Below are positions 5,549 through 8,480 of a stretch of 8,480 nucleotides of DNA, piece by piece. This stretch comes from Pseudoxanthomonas sp. Lineage in GTDB: Bacteria; Pseudomonadota; Gammaproteobacteria; Xanthomonadales; Xanthomonadaceae. The stretch lies in contig JAJAZJ010000342.1 in the NCBI GenBank assembly GCA_026785795.1, positions 1 through 8,480 of the forward strand. Reading direction: 5' to 3'. The notes below the pieces were generated by a model that saw only the letters and a program-made list of their open reading frames with translations, searched no databases and was not told the origin of the DNA. Position numbers and translations under genes: made by a program. Each line of letters opens with the position of its first letter. The first letter of the stretch is position 1.

Positions 5549-6673
5549 ATGCAACGCTGTAGGCAATGTCTGCTGCCCGGGCGCGCCGAGGGCGCCGATC
5601 TGGACAGCGCGGGGATATGCCGCCTCTGTCGTGAGTACCAGCCCACGGATCATCTGCAGGCCGAGGAAATCCGGCAAGCCTGTGAAGCGGATCTGGAACA
5701 CACCCTGAAAACAACCCGCGGGACCGGCGAATACGATTGCCTGGTGCCCCTGAGCGGGGGCAAAGACAGCGTCTTCCTGATTCACAAGCTCAAGCACGAG
5801 TACGGGCTTCGCGTGCTGGCGCACACCACAGATATCAATATCGGGCCGATCGCCTGGAGCAACATCCACCGCGCGGTGGAGAAACTCGACGTTGAGCATC
5901 AGGTGTACCGGCCGTCAATGGCGTTCTACCGCAAGCTGTTTCGCTTCCTGCCCATGAACCAGGAGGCACGCGGCGCGGTCCACACAATCTCCTTTGCCTA
6001 CGGGCCGCTCTTCGAAAGCAATGCGCTGCGAACCGCCGTCGCGCTGAACATCTCGCTGGTGCTGGCCGGATACTCTCCTGGCCAACCGCTGCCGGAAAGA
6101 ATGCTGTATGAGTTTCCCCGCCTGTCGATCAGCAAGGTGGATTGGGCGCCGCCCGAACTGCGCGACAGCGAGCTGTTCGATGCGGCCGACCTTGCCCGCT
6201 TCTGGAATCCAGGCGACTACCCGCCGGGGACCGGGTTCCCCCGATACCTGGCGCCTTACCACGCCTGGCCATACAACCAGGACGAGGTGATGTCCAAGGT
6301 GGTACAGCTGGGGCTGATCGATTCGAAGAAGAAGGCCAGCCCTGTCTACAGCAACTATCCTATCAATTGGCTGATGATGTACTCGGATCTCAAGAACTTC
6401 GGCTACAGCCCGTACGCGCCTGAGTTTTGCGCGCTTGTCCGCGAAGGCAAGGCGAGCCGGCTTCCATGGGCCTTCATGGCCCCGTTCGTGAACTGGATGA
6501 TCCGGCGCAAGGTGCTGATGGGCAAGGAGGTGTCCATCCAAATGGATTGGCCGGGACTGAGCGATGAAGACCTGGTGATCAATCGGCCAAGCCGGCGCGA
6601 ATGGCCTGATTTCGTGTACGAAGATTGGAAGCAGGCCGCCCCTTGGGGAAGTGCCATGCAGGTGGACGGTTGA
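5549..6673 (+). CDS. Zinc-ribbon PP-loop ATPase, N-acetyl sugar amidotransferase (WbpG/PseA-like) family
   Basis: A 374-residue enzyme of the adenine-nucleotide alpha-hydrolase (PP-loop) superfamily. The N-terminus carries a four-Cys zinc ribbon: Cys4-x-x-Cys7 and Cys24-x-x-Cys27. The PP-loop SGGKDS is at 69-74 and binds ATP pyrophosphate; the following helix and LAHTTDINIG match the family fold. In known members of the N-acetyl sugar amidotransferase family, this enzyme adenylates a sugar carboxyl (or carbonyl) and an amino group from a HisH/HisF-like partner replaces AMP. No sugar-pathway or glutaminase gene is present in the window, so the substrate may differ. Start: the ATG at 5549 is chosen because the family begins at the Cys ribbon and AGGGA lies 10 bases upstream; a TTG at 5456 would add 31 atypical residues. 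The stop overlaps the next gene's start by four bases (TTGA). The C-terminal half (APYHAWPYNQDEV; Tyr/Trp-rich) matches the family's long tail. Confidence 0.85.
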   Translation: MQRCRQCLLPGRAEGADLDSAGICRLCREYQPTDHLQAEEIRQACEADLEHTLKTTRGTGEYDCLVPLSGGKDSVFLIHKLKHEYGLRVLAHTTDINIGPIAWSNIHRAVEKLDVEHQVYRPSMAFYRKLFRFLPMNQEARGAVHTISFAYGPLFESNALRTAVALNISLVLAGYSPGQPLPERMLYEFPRLSISKVDWAPPELRDSELFDAADLARFWNPGDYPPGTGFPRYLAPYHAWPYNQDEVMSKVVQLGLIDSKKKASPVYSNYPINWLMMYSDLKNFGYSPYAPEFCALVREGKASRLPWAFMAPFVNWMIRRKVLMGKEVSIQMDWPGLSDEDLVINRPSRREWPDFVYEDWKQAAPWGSAMQVDG

Positions 6674-7794
6674 AGCAGGTATTCCTCACCGGAGCGACGG
6701 GAGCAATCGGTAGCGCGTTGGCGCCCCTGTACCTGGACGAGCCCGACACGCATCTGAAGCTTTTATTGCGCGCCAAGCGCGGTCGCGCGCTGACGGATCG
6801 GCTCGCCGATCTGGGCCGTTTCTGGGGTATGACTGAAGACGATTCGCGCTGGTTGCGCATCGAAGCCGTGGAGGGCGACGCTGCCTTGCCTCGATTCGGC
6901 ATTGAGGCAGACGTCTATGCCCGGCTGAGCCGCTCGACCACGCATATCGTGCACTGCGCCGGCGCAGTCAAGATGACCCTTCCCCTGGAAGAAGCCCGCG
7001 CACATGCGGTGGTTCCCGCAGAGGCGACGCTGGAGCTGGCGGATCGGAATCGTGAGGCCGGGGTGCTGGAAAAAGTGGAAATCGTCAGCACGGTGGGCGT
7101 GGGCGGGCGAACGCCCGGCCTTATCCCTGAGCGCCCCATGCCGGAAGTGACGAGTTTTCACAACACGTATGAAGCCGCCAAGGCAGAGGCTGAAGGTGTC
7201 GTCTTCGCGCGCTGGAACGACCTGCCGATCACTGTGCATCGGCCAAGCATGGTAGTCGGGGATTCGTCCGCCGGCCGCATCATTCACTTCCAGGTTTTCT
7301 ATCACTTGTGTGAGTTCTTGTCCGGCCAGCGAACCTCGGGGTTCATGCCTTCCCTGGTCGGTGCAACGCTGGACCTGATCCCCGTCGACTACGTGGCAGG
7401 TGCAATCCATTGGTCGTCCTGCTCGCCGCAGACGGCAGGCCAAGTGCTGCATCTTTGCTCGGGGCCAAGGGACGCGGTCAAACTTCCCGACCTGGTCAGT
7501 CTGATCCGCGAGAGGATGCTTGCATCGGGCGAGGAGTTGCCGCAAATCCGGTTCCTGCCGCTCAGCGCATTTCGCGTCGCTGTTCCCATTCTTGGCTGGC
7601 TCTCGGCAACCCAGGTCAGGCGAGCACTGGGAAATCTGGAGCTGTTTCTTGCCTACCTGGATGAATTGCAGACATTCGCCAATCACGATTCGCGTGCCCT
7701 GCTCGAGCCCGCTGGCCTGTGCGTACCTGCACCGGATCTCTATTTGAATACCGTGCTTGACTACTACCAGCAGCGCAAGGGCCAGGCAGGCTGA
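6670..7794 (+). CDS. Thioester-reductase-like SDR (NAD_binding_4/male-sterility family)
   Basis: A 374-residue extended short-chain dehydrogenase. The NAD(P) motif TGATGAIG is at residues 7-14, the acyl-reductase-type VHCAGAV at 94-100, the catalytic YEAAK (Tyr167, Lys171) and the downstream HRPSMVVGDSSAG (190-202), which is characteristic of fatty acyl-CoA reductases and the terminal reductase (R) domains of NRPS/PKS enzymes. Such enzymes reduce an acyl thioester to aldehyde or alcohol with NADPH. Length fits a stand-alone R domain. Start: the TTG at 6670 overlaps the TGA of the PP-loop gene as TTGA, with AGGTGG just upstream, so translation is probably coupled; TTG codons at 6625 and 6643 are in frame but would put extra residues before the Rossmann strand. 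No peptide-carrier or adenylation domain is fused. It could instead be a sugar-type or hydroxysteroid-type SDR, but the HRPSMVVGDSSAG element argues for the reductase group. Confidence 0.85.
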   Translation: MKQVFLTGATGAIGSALAPLYLDEPDTHLKLLLRAKRGRALTDRLADLGRFWGMTEDDSRWLRIEAVEGDAALPRFGIEADVYARLSRSTTHIVHCAGAVKMTLPLEEARAHAVVPAEATLELADRNREAGVLEKVEIVSTVGVGGRTPGLIPERPMPEVTSFHNTYEAAKAEAEGVVFARWNDLPITVHRPSMVVGDSSAGRIIHFQVFYHLCEFLSGQRTSGFMPSLVGATLDLIPVDYVAGAIHWSSCSPQTAGQVLHLCSGPRDAVKLPDLVSLIRERMLASGEELPQIRFLPLSAFRVAVPILGWLSATQVRRALGNLELFLAYLDELQTFANHDSRALLEPAGLCVPAPDLYLNTVLDYYQQRKGQAG

Positions 7795-7876
7795 GCACGC
7801 ATTGCGACGAAATTCCCGGTCATGGCCCAGCGCCCATGGCCGAACAGAGCTTCAGCAGACAATTCTTTGCAAGCGT

Positions 7877-8480
7877 TCAGATCACGATAACCTGCCCGTC
7901 CGGCGTCGCTGGCGAGCCATCGATCTTCTGATAGATTGAATTGATCAAAGCAGCGTGCTTATCTTCAACCGCCGAGTGTCTTATTTTCAGGTTCGGCGTC
8001 AGTTCGCCTTGCTCGATACTGAAGGGCCGGTGTAGCAGCGCAATGCCGCGCGGCCGCTCATGCGTTCCGAGTTGGCTTATCTGTATCGAGATTCGCTCGG
8101 CAAGTTTCATGCGGCTTTCTTCATCCAGTTTGGGTGCACTGCTGGTACACAGCGCAACCAGGTAGTTGCGCCCTGTGCCAATCAGCACGGCCTCATCAAT
8201 CCCCGGCACCTGCCGCAGTTGGGCCTCGACACCGGCAGGGGCGATCCGGCGCCCGGTGGAGGTCTTTATCAGATCGCCCGTCCGGCCAGTCAGGGTCAGG
8301 TAGCCGTCTGTGCTCAGGTGGCCCAGGTCCCCGGTCAGGAAAAAGTTTTCCGCATCGCCGCTTGTCCGGGTCTTTTCGTCCAGATAGCCTTGGAAGAGCC
8401 CGGGGCCGCTGACACGGATGGCCCCATCCTCTGCGACGACGATCTGGTTACCCCGCAGTGGCCGCCCCACGGTACCGAAG
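7877..8480 (-). CDS. Acyl-CoA synthetase / acyl-AMP ligase, C-terminal part (partial)
   Basis: The last 200 codons of an ANL-superfamily (AMP-binding) enzyme; the N-terminus lies beyond the right edge. The visible part opens FGTVGRPLRG, the usual element before the A8 region. It then has SGPGLFQGYL, FFLTGDLG (the Asp that binds the ribose), TGRTGDLIKTSTGRRIAP (hinge and domain rotation) and near the C-terminus GELTPNLKIRH, whose Lys is the candidate catalytic lysine of long-chain acyl ligases of the FadD15 type. Such enzymes activate a fatty acid as acyl-AMP and pass it to CoA or a carrier. It faces the reductase gene across an 82-base gap (7795-7876) with no good terminator. Together with the acyltransferase and the reductase it could supply or process acyl groups. 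Chain length cannot be read. Confidence 0.9.
   Translation of the reverse strand, partial: FGTVGRPLRGNQIVVAEDGAIRVSGPGLFQGYLDEKTRTSGDAENFFLTGDLGHLSTDGYLTLTGRTGDLIKTSTGRRIAPAGVEAQLRQVPGIDEAVLIGTGRNYLVALCTSSAPKLDEESRMKLAERISIQISQLGTHERPRGIALLHRPFSIEQGELTPNLKIRHSAVEDKHAALINSIYQKIDGSPATPDGQVIVI

Noticed and set aside
5915..6541. Minus-strand open frame of 208 codons; likewise 6763-7686
   Set aside because: Both are antisense to genes with clear family motifs and show no motifs of their own.
7821..7848. Possible terminator around CATGGCCCAGCGCCCATGG between the convergent genes
   Set aside because: Only a 4-5 bp stem can form and no T run follows on either strand.
1..8480. tRNA, rRNA, CRISPR arrays, insertion sequences, transposase or integrase genes
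   Set aside because: No cloverleaf, regularly spaced repeats, terminal inverted repeats or mobile-element protein motifs were seen on either strand.

Overview
The window is GC-rich DNA, apparently bacterial and from a Gram-negative. That fits an acyltransferase of the PEP-CTERM/exosortase-associated type and what looks like an AsmA-type envelope protein at the left edge. The phylum cannot be fixed from sequence alone. The acyltransferase and the small membrane methyltransferase suggest Pseudomonadota; the partial left-edge protein also resembles Verrucomicrobiota proteins.

Layout. Minus strand, right to left from 3594: SAM methyltransferase B (2749-3594), SAM methyltransferase A (1906-2586), a ThiF/E1-like adenylyltransferase (1033-1890) and a 49-codon small ORF (823-972). 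A hairpin cluster (737-794) follows, then an isoprenylcysteine methyltransferase-like membrane protein (220-681) and the N-terminus of a probable AsmA-like protein (1-209). Divergent from this, after a 636-base non-coding region (3595-4230), the plus strand carries an N-acyl amino acid synthase-like acyltransferase (4231-5226), a zinc-ribbon PP-loop amidotransferase-family enzyme (5549-6673) and a thioester-reductase-like SDR (6670-7794) whose TTG start overlaps the preceding stop. The last gene, convergent on the minus strand and cut by the window edge, is an acyl-CoA/acyl-AMP ligase (7877-8480).

The central genes (823-7794, plus the acyl ligase) read as a specialised-metabolite or lipid-modification cluster. 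An acyl ligase could activate a fatty acid, and the AHL-synthase-fold acyltransferase could place an acyl chain on an amine such as an amino acid. The E1-like enzyme and the PP-loop enzyme each activate a carboxylate or carbonyl with ATP, the reductase would act on a thioester, and two unrelated-looking methyltransferases could decorate the product. No exosortase, PEP-CTERM protein, glycosyltransferase, carrier protein or transporter is visible, so this is not an ordinary exopolysaccharide or LPS locus as far as the window shows. I recognise no characterised pathway with this gene set; the combination is the main item of interest. The pathway logic is inference. The family assignments come from motifs read directly.
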